Below are positions 17,721-26,155 of a stretch of 64,000 nucleotides of DNA, in pieces. Each line of letters starts with the position of its first letter. Positions within the stretch are counted from its first letter, which is position 1. The position numbers were made by a program, and so were the translations under genes. The notes below the pieces were generated by a model. That model had not been told where the DNA came from. It searched no databases and saw only the letters and a program-made list of their open reading frames with translations. The stretch is from Brevibacillus brevis (GTDB lineage Bacteria > Bacillota > Bacilli > Brevibacillales > Brevibacillaceae): contig NZ_CP041767.1 in NCBI RefSeq assembly GCF_022026395.1, forward strand, positions 2,698,501 to 2,762,500, in the 5' to 3' direction.

Positions 17721-18098
17721 GTGGCAACATGGGACTTATCTGAGACGAGACATCACGTGTTGATTTGCAACGGTGGAAGCTGTATGCGCAAGGGCGGCGA
17801 AGAGGTTACGGTAGCGATACGTGAAGCAATTACCACCGCAGGCTTGGATGACTATGTACATACCACCCGCACGCGTTGCAACGGACGCTGTGAGGACGCA
17901 TGCGTGATGATCGTGTACCCCGAGGGAATCTGGTACGAAAACGTGACGCCAGAAGATGCACAGCTGTTGGTGGAAGAGCATTTTCAAAACGGCAGACCAG
18001 TAGAGTCCTTGATGACGCATCGCTTTGAATCGAACGGTTTTGTGCGTACGATTGACAACAAGCCTGGCATCTTAAAATCACAAAAGGCAAAAAAATGA
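17721..18098 (+). CDS. Thioredoxin-like [2Fe-2S] ferredoxin
   Basis: Small cytosolic electron carrier of 125 residues. The start is the GTG at 17721, seven bases after GGAGTGG. The four cluster ligands can be read as Cys in LICNGGSCMRKGG (C-x4-C) and in TRCNGRCEDACVMIVYPEGIWY. This pattern and the VYPEGIWY stretch are typical of thioredoxin-fold (2Fe-2S) ferredoxins, as in NuoE and CbiW-like proteins. The partner is unknown; the neighbours (xerS and kbl) do not suggest one. A terminator follows. Confidence 0.85.
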   Translation: MATWDLSETRHHVLICNGGSCMRKGGEEVTVAIREAITTAGLDDYVHTTRTRCNGRCEDACVMIVYPEGIWYENVTPEDAQLLVEEHFQNGRPVESLMTHRFESNGFVRTIDNKPGILKSQKAKK

Positions 18099-18107
18099 GG
18101 AAAGAGC

Positions 18108-18145
18108 CACGATCTGCTTATAGGAAGCAAGAGAGTGGTTTTTTC
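18108..18145 (+). terminator. Terminator after ferredoxin gene
   Basis: CCAC/GTGG and TGCTT/AAGCA paired segments form a hairpin followed by TTTTTTCATTTT. Confidence 0.7.
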
Positions 18146-18217
18146 ATTTTCGGGAGTCTACGAATATCGACAAAAGGAGAAAGTAGGAGAGATGACATTA
18201 TGGAAAGGAAAATGATT

Positions 18218-18231
18218 GAAAACGTTAACAA
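18218..18231 (+). promoter_or_regulatory. Catabolite-responsive element (cre), perfect match
   Basis: TGAAAACGTTAACA fits the CcpA-binding consensus TGWAANCGNTNWCA at every fixed position. It is 161 bases upstream of the kbl start codon and just upstream of the putative promoter at 18247-18275, so CcpA could repress or activate threonine breakdown depending on carbon source. Confidence 0.65.
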
Positions 18232-18246
18232 TATGTCTTTGTGATG

Positions 18247-18275
18247 TGGACGTTTTAAGTAAATGGTGGTAAAAT
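18247..18275 (+). promoter_or_regulatory. Possible kbl-tdh promoter
   Basis: TGGACG and TAAAAT are separated by 17 bases, upstream of a leader of about 110 bases before the kbl RBS. The -35 is weak. Confidence 0.4.
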
Positions 18276-18391
18276 GTCTGTAGATTAAGTTGATTTTATG
18301 CGAATTTTATCAAAATGATATGTCCATACAGTGTGAACAATTGTTTTTGTGGAAGTTACTAATCGATGGCTGAATAATGGAGGGATTCTCG

Positions 18392-19585
18392 TTGGCGAGC
18401 AAAACACTTGAACATTTTTTACATGAAAATCTGGCAGATTTGAAGAGCAAGGGACTGTACAACGTCATTGATCCTTTGCAAAGCGCAAATGGTCCTGTCA
18501 TTACGATTGCAGGAAAAGAACTGATCAACCTCTCCTCCAATAACTATCTGGGCCTGGCTACTGACCAACGCCTTGTGGACGCTGCGATTGCAGCAGCGAG
18601 CAAATACGGCGTAGGAGCAGGGGCTGTGCGCACAATCAATGGTACCTTGGACTTGCATGTGAAGCTGGAAGAAAAGCTCGCTGCCTTCAAGCATACGGAA
18701 GCTGCAATCGCTTACCAATCTGGTTTTAACTGCAACATGGCTGCGATCTCTGCTGTCATGGACAAGGACGATGCGATTCTTTCTGACGAGTTGAACCACG
18801 CTTCCATTATTGACGGATGCCGCCTGTCTCGTGCGCAAATTATCCGTGTAAACCACTCCGATATCGATGACCTGCGTGCGAAAGCGAAGGAAGCGAAAGA
18901 ATCCGGCAAATATAAAAAACTGATGGTCATTACTGACGGCGTATTTTCGATGGATGGCGATGTTGCCAAGCTGCCGGAAATCGTAGAGGTAGCCGAAGAA
19001 TATGACTTGATTACGTATGTAGACGATGCCCACGGCTCTGGTGTTCTCGGCAAAGGCGCAGGAACGGTTAAGCATTTTGGCCTGTCGGATAAAATCGACT
19101 TCCAGATCGGCACACTTTCCAAAGCAATTGGGGTAGTCGGCGGTTATGTCGCGGGACGCCAAGAGCTGATCGACTGGCTCAAAGTACGCAGCAGACCGTT
19201 CCTGTTCTCGACCTCGCTGACGCCAGCGGACGTGGCTGCTTCGATTGCGGCTATCGATATTTTGATGAACAGCACTGAGCTGCACGACAAGCTGTGGGAT
19301 AACGGACACTACCTCAAAAAAGGCTTGAAAGAACTCGGCTTCAACATCGGGGAGAGCGAAACGCCTATCACTCCTTGCATTATCGGAGACGAACAGCAAA
19401 CCCAGGAGTTCAGCAAGCGACTGTATGAAGAGGGCGTGTATGCGAAAGCGATCGTGTTCCCGACTGTCCCAAAAGGAACTGGTCGTGTACGGAATATGCC
19501 AACAGCGGCGCATAGCAAGGAAATGCTGGATCGTGCCCTTAGCATCTACGAAAAAGTTGGGAAAGAAATGGGGATCCTGAAATGA
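18392..19585 (+). CDS. kbl: Glycine C-acetyltransferase (2-amino-3-ketobutyrate CoA ligase)
   Basis: PLP enzyme that cleaves 2-amino-3-ketobutyrate with CoA into glycine and acetyl-CoA, the second step of threonine catabolism. The 397-residue protein starts at the TTG at 18392, seven bases after GGAGGG. The PLP-binding Lys is in [13 protein letters not shown], with [19 protein letters not shown] and [17 protein letters not shown] as alpha-oxoamine synthase motifs. It overlaps tdh by four bases (ATGA), giving a coupled two-enzyme operon. Close relatives include BioF and serine palmitoyltransferase, but the tdh partner settles the function. Confidence 0.95.
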   Translation: MASKTLEHFLHENLADLKSKGLYNVIDPLQSANGPVITIAGKELINLSSNNYLGLATDQRLVDAAIAAASKYGVGAGAVRTINGTLDLHVKLEEKLAAFKHTEAAIAYQSGFNCNMAAISAVMDKDDAILSDELNHASIIDGCRLSRAQIIRVNHSDIDDLRAKAKEAKESGKYKKLMVITDGVFSMDGDVAKLPEIVEVAEEYDLITYVDDAHGSGVLGKGAGTVKHFGLSDKIDFQIGTLSKAIGVVGGYVAGRQELIDWLKVRSRPFLFSTSLTPADVAASIAAIDILMNSTELHDKLWDNGHYLKKGLKELGFNIGESETPITPCIIGDEQQTQEFSKRLYEEGVYAKAIVFPTVPKGTGRVRNMPTAAHSKEMLDRALSIYEKVGKEMGILK

Positions 19586-20544
19586 AAAAAATTCTGGTAA
19601 CCGGGGCGTTAGGACAAATTGGTTCCGAGCTCATCATGAAATTACGCGATATTTACGGAGCGGATCAAGTCATCGCTACAGATATCCGGAAAAACGAAGA
19701 CGATCCTGTGGTGCAATCGGGTCCATTCGAAGTTCTTGATGTCACAGACGGGAACCGGATGTTTGAACTGGCGAAGAAACATGGCGTGGATACGATCATG
19801 CATTTGGCTGCCTTGTTGTCTGCAACAGCAGAAGCAAAGCCTCTCTTGGCGTGGAACTTGAATATGGGCGGGTTGGTTAACGCTCTGGAAGCAGCGCGTG
19901 AGTTGAACTGCCAGTTCTTTACGCCGAGCTCGATTGGTGCATTTGGTCCGACTACCCCGAAGGACAACACGCCGCAGGACACGATTCAACGCCCTACGAC
20001 CATGTATGGTGTAAATAAAGTTTCCGGTGAGTTGCTCTGCGATTACTATTATCAAAAATTTGGGGTAGATACGCGCGGTGTACGCTTCCCAGGTCTGATC
20101 TCGTATGTAGCGCCTCCGGGCGGTGGTACGACCGACTATGCAGTTGACATTTACTACAAGGCGATTCAGCATGGGGCGTATACGTCCTACATCGGCAAAG
20201 GCACGTACATGGATATGATGTATATGCCTGATGCGCTGAATGCGATTGTTTCCCTGATGGAAGCAGATGCCTCCAAGCTCATTCACCGCAATGCGTTCAA
20301 CGTGACTGCGATGAGCATTGAGCCAGAAGATGTAGCAGCAGCGATTCGCAAACACATTCCTGAGTTTACGCTCTCTTATGAAGTCGACCCTGTGCGTCAG
20401 GCGATTGCCGATAGCTGGCCGAACTCGATTGATGCTACGGCTGCCATGCAAGAGTGGGGCTTCAAAGCGGAGTACGACTTGGACAAAATGACCGAGGACA
20501 TGCTCGCAAAACTGCGGGGAAAGTTGCTCCAGCAAGTCGGATAA
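19582..20544 (+). CDS. tdh: L-threonine 3-dehydrogenase, SDR/epimerase type
   Basis: NAD-dependent oxidation of L-threonine to 2-amino-3-ketobutyrate. This is the short-chain dehydrogenase (UDP-galactose epimerase-like) form, not the zinc alcohol-dehydrogenase form found in E. coli. The 320 residues show the NAD motif [10 protein letters not shown] at the N-terminus, a catalytic Ser region ([13 protein letters not shown]) and the YxxxK pair in [35 protein letters not shown] is characteristic of this threonine dehydrogenase group. It is coupled to kbl, so the product is passed on at once. A terminator follows. Confidence 0.93.
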   Translation: MKKILVTGALGQIGSELIMKLRDIYGADQVIATDIRKNEDDPVVQSGPFEVLDVTDGNRMFELAKKHGVDTIMHLAALLSATAEAKPLLAWNLNMGGLVNALEAARELNCQFFTPSSIGAFGPTTPKDNTPQDTIQRPTTMYGVNKVSGELLCDYYYQKFGVDTRGVRFPGLISYVAPPGGGTTDYAVDIYYKAIQHGAYTSYIGKGTYMDMMYMPDALNAIVSLMEADASKLIHRNAFNVTAMSIEPEDVAAAIRKHIPEFTLSYEVDPVRQAIADSWPNSIDATAAMQEWGFKAEYDLDKMTEDMLAKLRGKLLQQVG

Positions 20545-20560
20545 ACGAATAGAGAAAAGG

Positions 20561-20611
20561 AAAACTGCTACTTCTTCTTGTGCGAGATGCGAGAGAGGTG
20601 GCAGTTTTTTT
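20561..20611 (+). terminator. Terminator of the kbl-tdh operon
   Basis: AAAACTGC pairs with GCAGTTTT around a long loop, followed by TTTTTT. Confidence 0.75.
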
Positions 20612-20677
20612 GAATGCCTTTCCTCTTCTAAGGGCACATTAACAAAGGATGCTTGGAGGAAAGGATGAACGAGATCG

Positions 20678-21013
20678 ATGAGCAAAAAGGATTACATCCT
20701 TACGATTATTGAAAAATTCGAGAAACACAACGATATGATGCCAGAACGGTTGCAGGCTGTGATAAAAGAGGTGAAGCAGGATATTGAAAATGTCCCCGCA
20801 GAAGCCTTCTATTTGCAAACGAATGGGGTAGTGACACATTCTGCAACGAGTGGTGATTCTGAGCGTAACAACCCTCTATTTCGATTATCAGAAGTGTATT
20901 TCGATCTGAAAAAGCTCGCTGAGACAAATAGAGATACTCATCCAGATTTGATTTCAGCCATTACCCAGTATGAGGGCTTGCTGAACGAATCCGAGGGGTA
21001 TTCTCCAGAGTAG
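20678..21013 (+). CDS. Small uncharacterised protein
   Basis: A 111-residue acidic, soluble protein with long predicted helices (YILTIIEKFEKHNDMMPERLQ, VYFDLKKLAETNRD). No cysteines, signal peptide or known domain. A GGAGGAAAGG sequence ends 13 bases before the ATG, which is rather far. It begins a run of small genes around a CotF-like coat gene, so a sporulation link is possible but unproven. Confidence 0.6.
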   Translation: MSKKDYILTIIEKFEKHNDMMPERLQAVIKEVKQDIENVPAEAFYLQTNGVVTHSATSGDSERNNPLFRLSEVYFDLKKLAETNRDTHPDLISAITQYEGLLNESEGYSPE

Positions 21014-21049
21014 CTAGCTCAAGCCAACGAAAAAGAGAGGGGGAGAGCC

Positions 21050-21208
21050 ATGGACATGCAAAAAAACCTACATGGCAACCATTCGAAGCACGGCAAAGAA
21101 GGACAGGTCATCCAAAATCTTCCGGATGCGAAGGTCAGTAGTCCTGAGGAACAAACAATAGAGAGCTGGGGCTGGTCTAATAATACAGAGACCGTTCGAG
21201 ATCGCTGA
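21050..21208 (+). CDS. Small protein of 52 residues, unrecognised
   Basis: ATG at 21050 is preceded by GAGGGGGAG at good spacing, and the frame runs 52 codons to TGA at 21206-21208, followed 16 bases later by a strong terminator. The product is hydrophilic with His-, Gly- and Asn-rich ends (MDMQKNLHGNHSKHGKEG) and a single Trp-Gly-Trp near the C-terminus. The RBS and terminator support a real gene; the composition resembles small spore-associated proteins, but I recognise no family. Confidence 0.6.
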   Translation: MDMQKNLHGNHSKHGKEGQVIQNLPDAKVSSPEEQTIESWGWSNNTETVRDR

Positions 21209-21224
21209 CACATCGTAACAAATA

Positions 21225-21252
21225 AAACCTTCCGGAAGCGGGAAGGTTTTTC
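21225..21252 (+). terminator. Terminator after the 52-residue gene
   Basis: AAACCTTCC pairs with GGAAGGTTT over a short loop, followed by TTTC and T-rich sequence. Confidence 0.85.
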
Positions 21253-21284
21253 TTATTCCAAGATGCCATGACACACATAATATG

Positions 21285-21312
21285 AAAACCGTCCAAACGA
21301 GGACGGTTTTTT
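21285..21312. terminator. Bidirectional terminator, mainly for the CotF-like gene
   Basis: Perfect 10-bp stem AAAACCGTCC / GGACGGTTTT, 6-base loop, T tracts on both strands. It lies three bases beyond the stop codon of the minus-strand coat gene. Confidence 0.88.
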
Positions 21313-21315
21313 GGC

Positions 21316-21870
21316 TTACAGGAGCATTTGTTGTTGGGGCTGGTAAGCGTTAATCATCGTGTTCATCGTGTGATCGGCAAGCTGCGGAGCTTGGTAGTAG
21401 CCTTTGGCATTCATGTATTGCCAGGTTTCATAAGCCATTTGCTGGCAAGCATTTGCACCATTTACGTGATATTGGCGGATTCCTGGATCGACGCACTCAG
21501 CCGCCCAAAGCATGCCAATTGCCGAACCCGCTTTATGCCAGTTCAGCATGAGGGTAGCAATTGTCATATCTGACAAGCGGGTCGGGTGTGGGTTGGGAGC
21601 AGCCATCTGCGGGTTATTAAGACCAACTGCTGTAGGTTGTGCTACACGCAATTGAATAGGAGCTGGTGCAATGTTGAAACCTTTTCCTTGCAAGAGGCTA
21701 ATCCCTTGCTGGTAGGCGTTCATGATTAATTGCTGATGTCTGTTAATGATGCCTGTTAATTGAGGGTCCTGTGCCATCTCGGCAAGTACACCGTGCATTT
21801 CAATCGCGGCGTGTTTGGAGCGGAGTGCTTCTTGTGTTTCCAAAAACTCATGAGCAGCAAATCGTTGCAT
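21316..21870 (-). CDS. Spore coat protein, CotF family
   Basis: Structural protein of the spore coat related to CotF and YhcQ. It is 184 residues long. The ferritin-like helical region covers the N-terminus (HEFLETQEALRSKHAAIEMHGVLAEMAQDPQL, about residues 7-38) and the C-terminal half (SDMTIATLMLNWHKAGSAIG). These are separated by a Pro/Ala/Asn-rich linker. The YQAPQLADHTMNTMINAYQPQQQ tail is typical. The RBS is GGAGG seven bases before the ATG. It is transcribed alone or as the last gene behind two small minus-strand genes. Confidence 0.88.
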   Translation of the reverse strand: MQRFAAHEFLETQEALRSKHAAIEMHGVLAEMAQDPQLTGIINRHQQLIMNAYQQGISLLQGKGFNIAPAPIQLRVAQPTAVGLNNPQMAAPNPHPTRLSDMTIATLMLNWHKAGSAIGMLWAAECVDPGIRQYHVNGANACQQMAYETWQYMNAKGYYQAPQLADHTMNTMINAYQPQQQMLL

Positions 21871-21977
21871 AATGGCCTCCTGAAATTGAATTGGGTTACT
21901 GTCAACCTTTGATAGTGTTTGTATAGAATCAATGGATATTCAGGAAAAAAGTGGGGAAAGGGGATGTCAACCGGGCT

Positions 21978-22205
21978 CTAAAACATGTTTTCGTAGCCAG
22001 TGCGTGGTATCTCGATATTTTTTTGTCCAGCATTTTCATCGATTTTTCCGTCGTTTGTACCTTCCATGTAGTTGTCACTGACTTGTTCGTGTGTAATGGC
22101 GAGTCCTTGCTCTGTCAACGATTCACTTTTATAAAAGGACGGGTCGTACGTTTTGTCGGCGACCTCCTCGGCAGCTTTAAGCAAATCTTCATCGTTGTTT
22201 TTCAT
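21978..22205 (-). CDS. Small acidic protein, DUF4025-like (YozQ type)
   Basis: A 75-residue, strongly acidic protein. The ATG at 22205 follows CAGGAGGG at ideal spacing; an in-frame upstream extension has no RBS. The central ITHEQVSDNYMEGTNDGKID segment resembles the short DUF4025/YozQ family found in Bacilli; this assignment comes from memory of the motif and is moderate. No function is known. It sits between the coat gene and another small gene on the same strand. Confidence 0.65.
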   Translation of the reverse strand: MKNNDEDLLKAAEEVADKTYDPSFYKSESLTEQGLAITHEQVSDNYMEGTNDGKIDENAGQKNIEIPRTGYENMF

Positions 22206-22259
22206 CGTGTTCCCTCCTGAAGTTAAAAGATAATCCAACGGACATTTTGCAAAGTGGTG

Positions 22260-22628
22260 CTAGCTTACGTATTCAGCCGAGTACGAATTGAAGCCTGCAT
22301 GTACCGAAAGCAATGTATTTGCATAACCCACCAAACGATTGACTGTCTCATCTACCACTGCGTAGACCAGCGGATGCAGAGTAGGGTCATGCAGCTTTGG
22401 GTCATCGAAAATCACGGTGGTGTTGATAAACACATCCCGATTTCCAATCAAGTCGTAATGAATAAATACTTTCCCGCAAGCCCCTTCTGTCTGCGGATCT
22501 CGATATCCCGGCAAAAACAGATACCATTCCTCGGCTGTTGCAGAACGGAAATTTTTCGTGAAAGTGAGACCTTGGATAGCTTCCTCTGTTTTTCTTTTTA
22601 ATTCAGGGCTCATCAAAATATCCGACAA
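22260..22628 (-). CDS. Uncharacterised protein
   Basis: A 122-residue soluble protein starting at the TTG at 22628, six bases after AGGAGGAAAG; the longer upstream frame has no RBS. Features include an N-terminal helix (SPELKRKTEEAIQGL) and a possible beta-rich middle (GKVFIHYDLIGNRDVFINTTVIF), then a helical C-terminus (VDETVNRLVGYANTLL). There is no signal peptide or recognised domain. Confidence 0.6.
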   Translation of the reverse strand: MSDILMSPELKRKTEEAIQGLTFTKNFRSATAEEWYLFLPGYRDPQTEGACGKVFIHYDLIGNRDVFINTTVIFDDPKLHDPTLHPLVYAVVDETVNRLVGYANTLLSVHAGFNSYSAEYVS

Positions 22629-22759
22629 GAATCTTTCCTCCTTCTGCTCCCTTTCAGTATGAAGAAAGGAGGGCAATCCCATGCAGAACACCAAAGATTG
22701 TCTAATAATCGTTTAAAGGAGGCAAACTACTGCTAACTTGCATGCTGGAGGGATCGCAA

Positions 22760-22924
22760 TTGACTGAACAAAACAATCAGGAAGTGGAAAATAAAGAACT
22801 GAAAGTACTGGGGACGCACGCAGCAGGAAGCACCGATTTATTTGAGACGCGAAAAGCGGCGAAGGACGAAGTTGTCGAGGCGCCCAAACATCCTGGAGGC
22901 GCAGGCTCATCAGGAACTTACTAG
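22760..22924 (+). CDS. Small acidic protein of 54 residues
   Basis: The TTG at 22760 lies seven bases after GGAGGG. The product is hydrophilic and Glu/Lys/Ala-rich (MTEQNNQEVENKELKVLG), with a Gly/Ser tail ending AGSSGTY, resembling small spore-associated or stress proteins, but no family is recognised. Confidence 0.5.
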   Translation: MTEQNNQEVENKELKVLGTHAAGSTDLFETRKAAKDEVVEAPKHPGGAGSSGTY

Positions 22925-22948
22925 GAGGATTTGCCTAGCCTAACAAAA

Positions 22949-22992
22949 AGAAGCGCCTCTGCCACGGCTATAGCCGGACGAGGGCGCTTCTT
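22949..22992 (-). terminator. Terminator of the GH18 gene
   Basis: AAGAAGCGCC(T)C and G(A)GGGCGCTTCTT form a long stem. On the minus strand it is followed by TTTTTGTT. Confidence 0.88.
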
Positions 22993-23001
22993 GCATGATT
23001 C

Positions 23002-24606
23002 TTACAGTTTTTCACGTGCATGTTTGAGGGTGATCGAATTGGCAATGGCTGTCCACATATCAGGTGATTCAGAGCCAACGTACCAGTACGCCAGTCCACC
23101 AATTTGCCATTGCAGACTAGCCTGAGCCTTGAGCCCAATCGACCGGCTTTCTTCCAGCCAAATCGTGTGTGTGACGCCTTGCTTTTGATACGTCGAACGG
23201 TATTGTCCAACTTTGTCGTCCCAGATTGTTTTTGCTCTGTATTGCGAGAGTAACTGGTATGACTGAGGGATGCTGATATCTGTCGATTTCAATGACCCAT
23301 TCGATTGGTACCAGTCGCGTGTATAAAGAGGCATTCCGGCGATCAGCTTTTGGGTCGGAACCTCGTCAAGCAGGTCGGTAATGACTTTCGTAAACCAAGG
23401 CAAGGATGCTACGGAGCCTGCTTCTGACCCGCCTACCCAATGCTCTTCATAGGCCATTACTACCAAATAATCCGCGTGTTTTGCTAATTTAGCAAAATCG
23501 AAAGGATCGCTCCAGTCTGAATCACCATCAGGCGGTATATCTACAGATAGAACAGCACCTTTTGCGTGAAGAGCAGTCGCGAGCTCCTGGATAAACAAGG
23601 TGAAGTTGTTGCGATCCGCAGGGGAGAACCCTTCAAAATCGATGTTAATCCCATCTAACTGGTACTGTTCAATGAAGGAAGAAAGCTTTTGCACGGTTGC
23701 TTTTCGTTTATTGGGATCGGACAGCATGGCGTGAGTAGCGTCGGGATCGAATTTATTTCCGAATAGAGGCCACACCTGCTTGCCATTTGCCTGCGCCCAA
23801 TGGACGAGTGAAGCATCCGTCAAGTCGCTAATCGTTCCGTCTTTTTGCAGGAAGTACCAACGTGGAGATAGCGTGTTGACTCCGCTTGTTTTGACCTGTG
23901 CAATGAACTCCTCTGTCGTGGATTGGTATTGCCATCCGAGAGAGACGAGCGGTTTTGCTGTAACGTTTTGCTTCTTGAGATTCTCCTGAATTCGATACAA
24001 AATAACAGCCGTTTCTTCTCTCGATAGTGCTTGAGTCGGACGGAAGTAGCCGTTGTAGCCAACCAACCATTTTTTCTCTATGGCGTGGCTGACTGAGGCC
24101 CGTGCCCAGCTGGAAATCGCATGGGCATCCTTCACCGACAACTGGTATGAAGGAGAAATGCTCTGCTCCAGTGCGCGTACGAGAAACGCAGCGGCCTCTT
24201 CGCGAGAGATCGTCCGCTTCGGAGCAAAAGTAGTAGGGCCGATGCCATTCGCAATGTTAAGTCCAGCAGCAGCTTGTACGTATCCGTATGCCCAAGAGTT
24301 TTTTTGGACATCCGAATAGGCTGCGACGTTGCTGGCCACCGGCTTAATACCGAGCGTGCGTGTGAGCATCGCAACAAACTCAGCACGCGTCACCGGGCGA
24401 GTTGGGTGAAAATACCCGTTTTCATCCCCAGCGATGACACCTGCCACCTGTAGCGAACGGATTTGCTCTTTCGCATAGCTGTTTGCGATATCTTTTAAAT
24501 TTTTTGTCGATGCTGTGGATGCAGGGACTCCTATGGCAAAAGAGAGACCGTACACCAGAAAAGCAAAGGAGACTAACCAGATATGTATGTTTTGTTTTTT
24601 CATCAT
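23002..24606 (-). CDS. SLH-domain glycoside hydrolase family 18 protein
   Basis: Exported, wall-attached hydrolase of about 534 residues. After a signal peptide (to about residue 32), three SLH repeats (about 35-210; ITRAEFVAMLTRTLG-like, ISREEAAAFLVRAL, LSREETAVILYRI) anchor it to secondary wall polymer. The GH18 barrel follows, with the catalytic motif DGINIDFEGF (DxxDxDxE) and family sequences YLVVMAYEEHWVGG and KLIAGMPLYTRDW. The layout resembles YaaH/SleL-like or YdhD-like N-acetylglucosaminidases in sporeformers, so a cortex or wall target is as likely as chitin. The ATG pair at 24603-24606 is chosen for the signal peptide; no strong RBS is visible. Confidence 0.88.
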   Translation of the reverse strand: MMKKQNIHIWLVSFAFLVYGLSFAIGVPASTASTKNLKDIANSYAKEQIRSLQVAGVIAGDENGYFHPTRPVTRAEFVAMLTRTLGIKPVASNVAAYSDVQKNSWAYGYVQAAAGLNIANGIGPTTFAPKRTISREEAAAFLVRALEQSISPSYQLSVKDAHAISSWARASVSHAIEKKWLVGYNGYFRPTQALSREETAVILYRIQENLKKQNVTAKPLVSLGWQYQSTTEEFIAQVKTSGVNTLSPRWYFLQKDGTISDLTDASLVHWAQANGKQVWPLFGNKFDPDATHAMLSDPNKRKATVQKLSSFIEQYQLDGINIDFEGFSPADRNNFTLFIQELATALHAKGAVLSVDIPPDGDSDWSDPFDFAKLAKHADYLVVMAYEEHWVGGSEAGSVASLPWFTKVITDLLDEVPTQKLIAGMPLYTRDWYQSNGSLKSTDISIPQSYQLLSQYRAKTIWDDKVGQYRSTYQKQGVTHTIWLEESRSIGLKAQASLQWQIGGLAYWYVGSESPDMWTAIANSITLKHAREKL

Positions 24607-24754
24607 ACATCCAGTATAAGGAGAGAGAACCATTCTTTCATTGGTCAGATTTTGGTAGAAACCTTGCAGGAGTGCTGGGGAACTCTTTTGTTGTAAACGC
24701 GATATGATATGATGGAGGAATAAGAATAGAGAGAATAAAGCGAGGCGGAGAGAA

Positions 24755-25729
24755 ATGGAAGACGTACTGATTGTAGGCGGTGGGCCTTGTGGACTGGCAG
24801 CGGCAATAGCCTGCAAGCGAGCTGGACTTGATCCCATCATTATTGAAAAAGGGGCGCTTGTCCATTCGATTTATCGCTACCCGACCTATATGATTTTTCA
24901 TAGCACACCTGATTTACTGGAAATCGGAGGTGTGCCTTTTGCAACGGCGAACGACAAGCCGACCAGACAGGAGGCACTCAATTACTATAGATTGGTAGCA
25001 GCACGAGAAAAATTGCGCGTGAACGTATATGAAACGGTGACAGGTGCGAAGAAGACGCCAGTTGGCTTTCAAATCACGACCACAGACCGATTCGCCAAAA
25101 CACATACGTACGAAGCGAAAAACTTGGTGATCGCCACAGGTTACTTTGACAATCCGAATCGACTACATGTACCAGGTGAGGAGTTGCCGAAGGTTTCGTC
25201 CTTCTACAAGGAAGCACATCCGTACACTGGGCTTGCAGTAGCGGTAGTAGGGGGAAACAACTCTGCTGTTGACGCGGCAATGGAACTGGAGCGGGCTGGA
25301 GCAGAAGTTACGGTGATTTGCCGCCGAACGGAGCTATCTGATAAGGTCAAGGCATGGACAAGACCTGTTTTTGAGAGTCTGATCAAAAAAGGACGCATCC
25401 AGATGCTGTTCGGTGCAACAGTCGAGAGCATTGAGGAGCGTTCCATCAAGGTGAAAACAGGGGAGGAAGTCATTACGCTTGCCAATGACCATGTGTTTTC
25501 TTTGATTGGATACCGTCCGGATCGTACCTTCCTTCATTCGTTAGGGGTTATGATTGACGAGGAAACGGGAATTCCAGCGCATCATCCAGAGACAATGGAG
25601 ACGAACATCCCAGGACTCTATATAGCGGGAGTCATTGCGGCGGGCCATCACGCGAACCCCATTTTTATTGAAAATGGAAGGTTTCATGGTGAAGGAATCG
25701 CCCGCCACATTGCCTCTCATAAGGAGTAG
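24755..25729 (+). CDS. ypdA: YpdA family bacillithiol disulfide reductase
   Basis: Flavoprotein that reduces bacillithiol disulfide with NADPH, completing the bacillithiol/bacilliredoxin redox cycle. It has 324 residues, the N-terminal FAD motif GGGPCGLAAAIACKRAGL with the conserved Cys adjoining the first glycines, a second dinucleotide motif VVGGNNSAVDAAMELERAG, and a C-terminal IPGLYIAGVIAAG. The proline/cysteine GGGPCG signature separates it from ordinary thioredoxin reductases. The RBS is GAGGCGGAGAG. It diverges from the GH18 gene and is alone. Confidence 0.92.
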   Translation: MEDVLIVGGGPCGLAAAIACKRAGLDPIIIEKGALVHSIYRYPTYMIFHSTPDLLEIGGVPFATANDKPTRQEALNYYRLVAAREKLRVNVYETVTGAKKTPVGFQITTTDRFAKTHTYEAKNLVIATGYFDNPNRLHVPGEELPKVSSFYKEAHPYTGLAVAVVGGNNSAVDAAMELERAGAEVTVICRRTELSDKVKAWTRPVFESLIKKGRIQMLFGATVESIEERSIKVKTGEEVITLANDHVFSLIGYRPDRTFLHSLGVMIDEETGIPAHHPETMETNIPGLYIAGVIAAGHHANPIFIENGRFHGEGIARHIASHKE

Positions 25730-25742
25730 TAGCTGCTATTGA

Positions 25743-26081
25743 TTAGAACTGCCACTCCAATTGTCTGCCTCCGATGAGGTGGTAGTGCAGATGGAAGACA
25801 GTTTGTTGTCCATGCTTGCCAATGTTGGTTACGATTCGGAAGCCATCCTCGTTCACGCCCATTGTTTCTGCCACTTTTTGCAGGGATAGATGGAGGTGAC
25901 CGATCAGCTCCTTGTCCTCAGGCTCGATAGCCAGAACGGATTGAATATGCTTTTTCGGAATCATCAGGACATGAACAGGGGCAACAGGATTAATGTCATG
26001 AAATGCCAATACATGCTCGTCCTCATACACTTTTTTAGATGGAATGTCTCCGTTTACAATTTTGCAAAATAGGCAGTCCAT
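25743..26081 (-). CDS. hit: HIT family nucleotide-binding protein
   Basis: Histidine-triad nucleotide hydrolase/transferase of 112 residues (Hint type). The catalytic triad lies in VFHLHYHLIGG and the N-terminal CLFCKIVNGDIPSKKVYE contains the CxxC usually binding zinc. The start is chosen as ATG at 26081 (MDCLFC) about 11 bases after AAAGGA; an upstream in-frame ATG overlaps the RBS. It converges on ypdA with only 13 bases between stop codons. Confidence 0.92.
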   Translation of the reverse strand: MDCLFCKIVNGDIPSKKVYEDEHVLAFHDINPVAPVHVLMIPKKHIQSVLAIEPEDKELIGHLHLSLQKVAETMGVNEDGFRIVTNIGKHGQQTVFHLHYHLIGGRQLEWQF

Positions 26082-26155
26082 AGGGCGATACATCCTTTCT
26101 AATAATGATAGATCGTAATGCCTACTTCGTCATGCGAGTAGGCTTTCCCTGTTTT

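Noticed and set aside
18419-20685. Long antisense frames opposite kbl and tdh
   Set aside because: Both are mirrors of strongly conserved enzymes and lack RBS and domain content.
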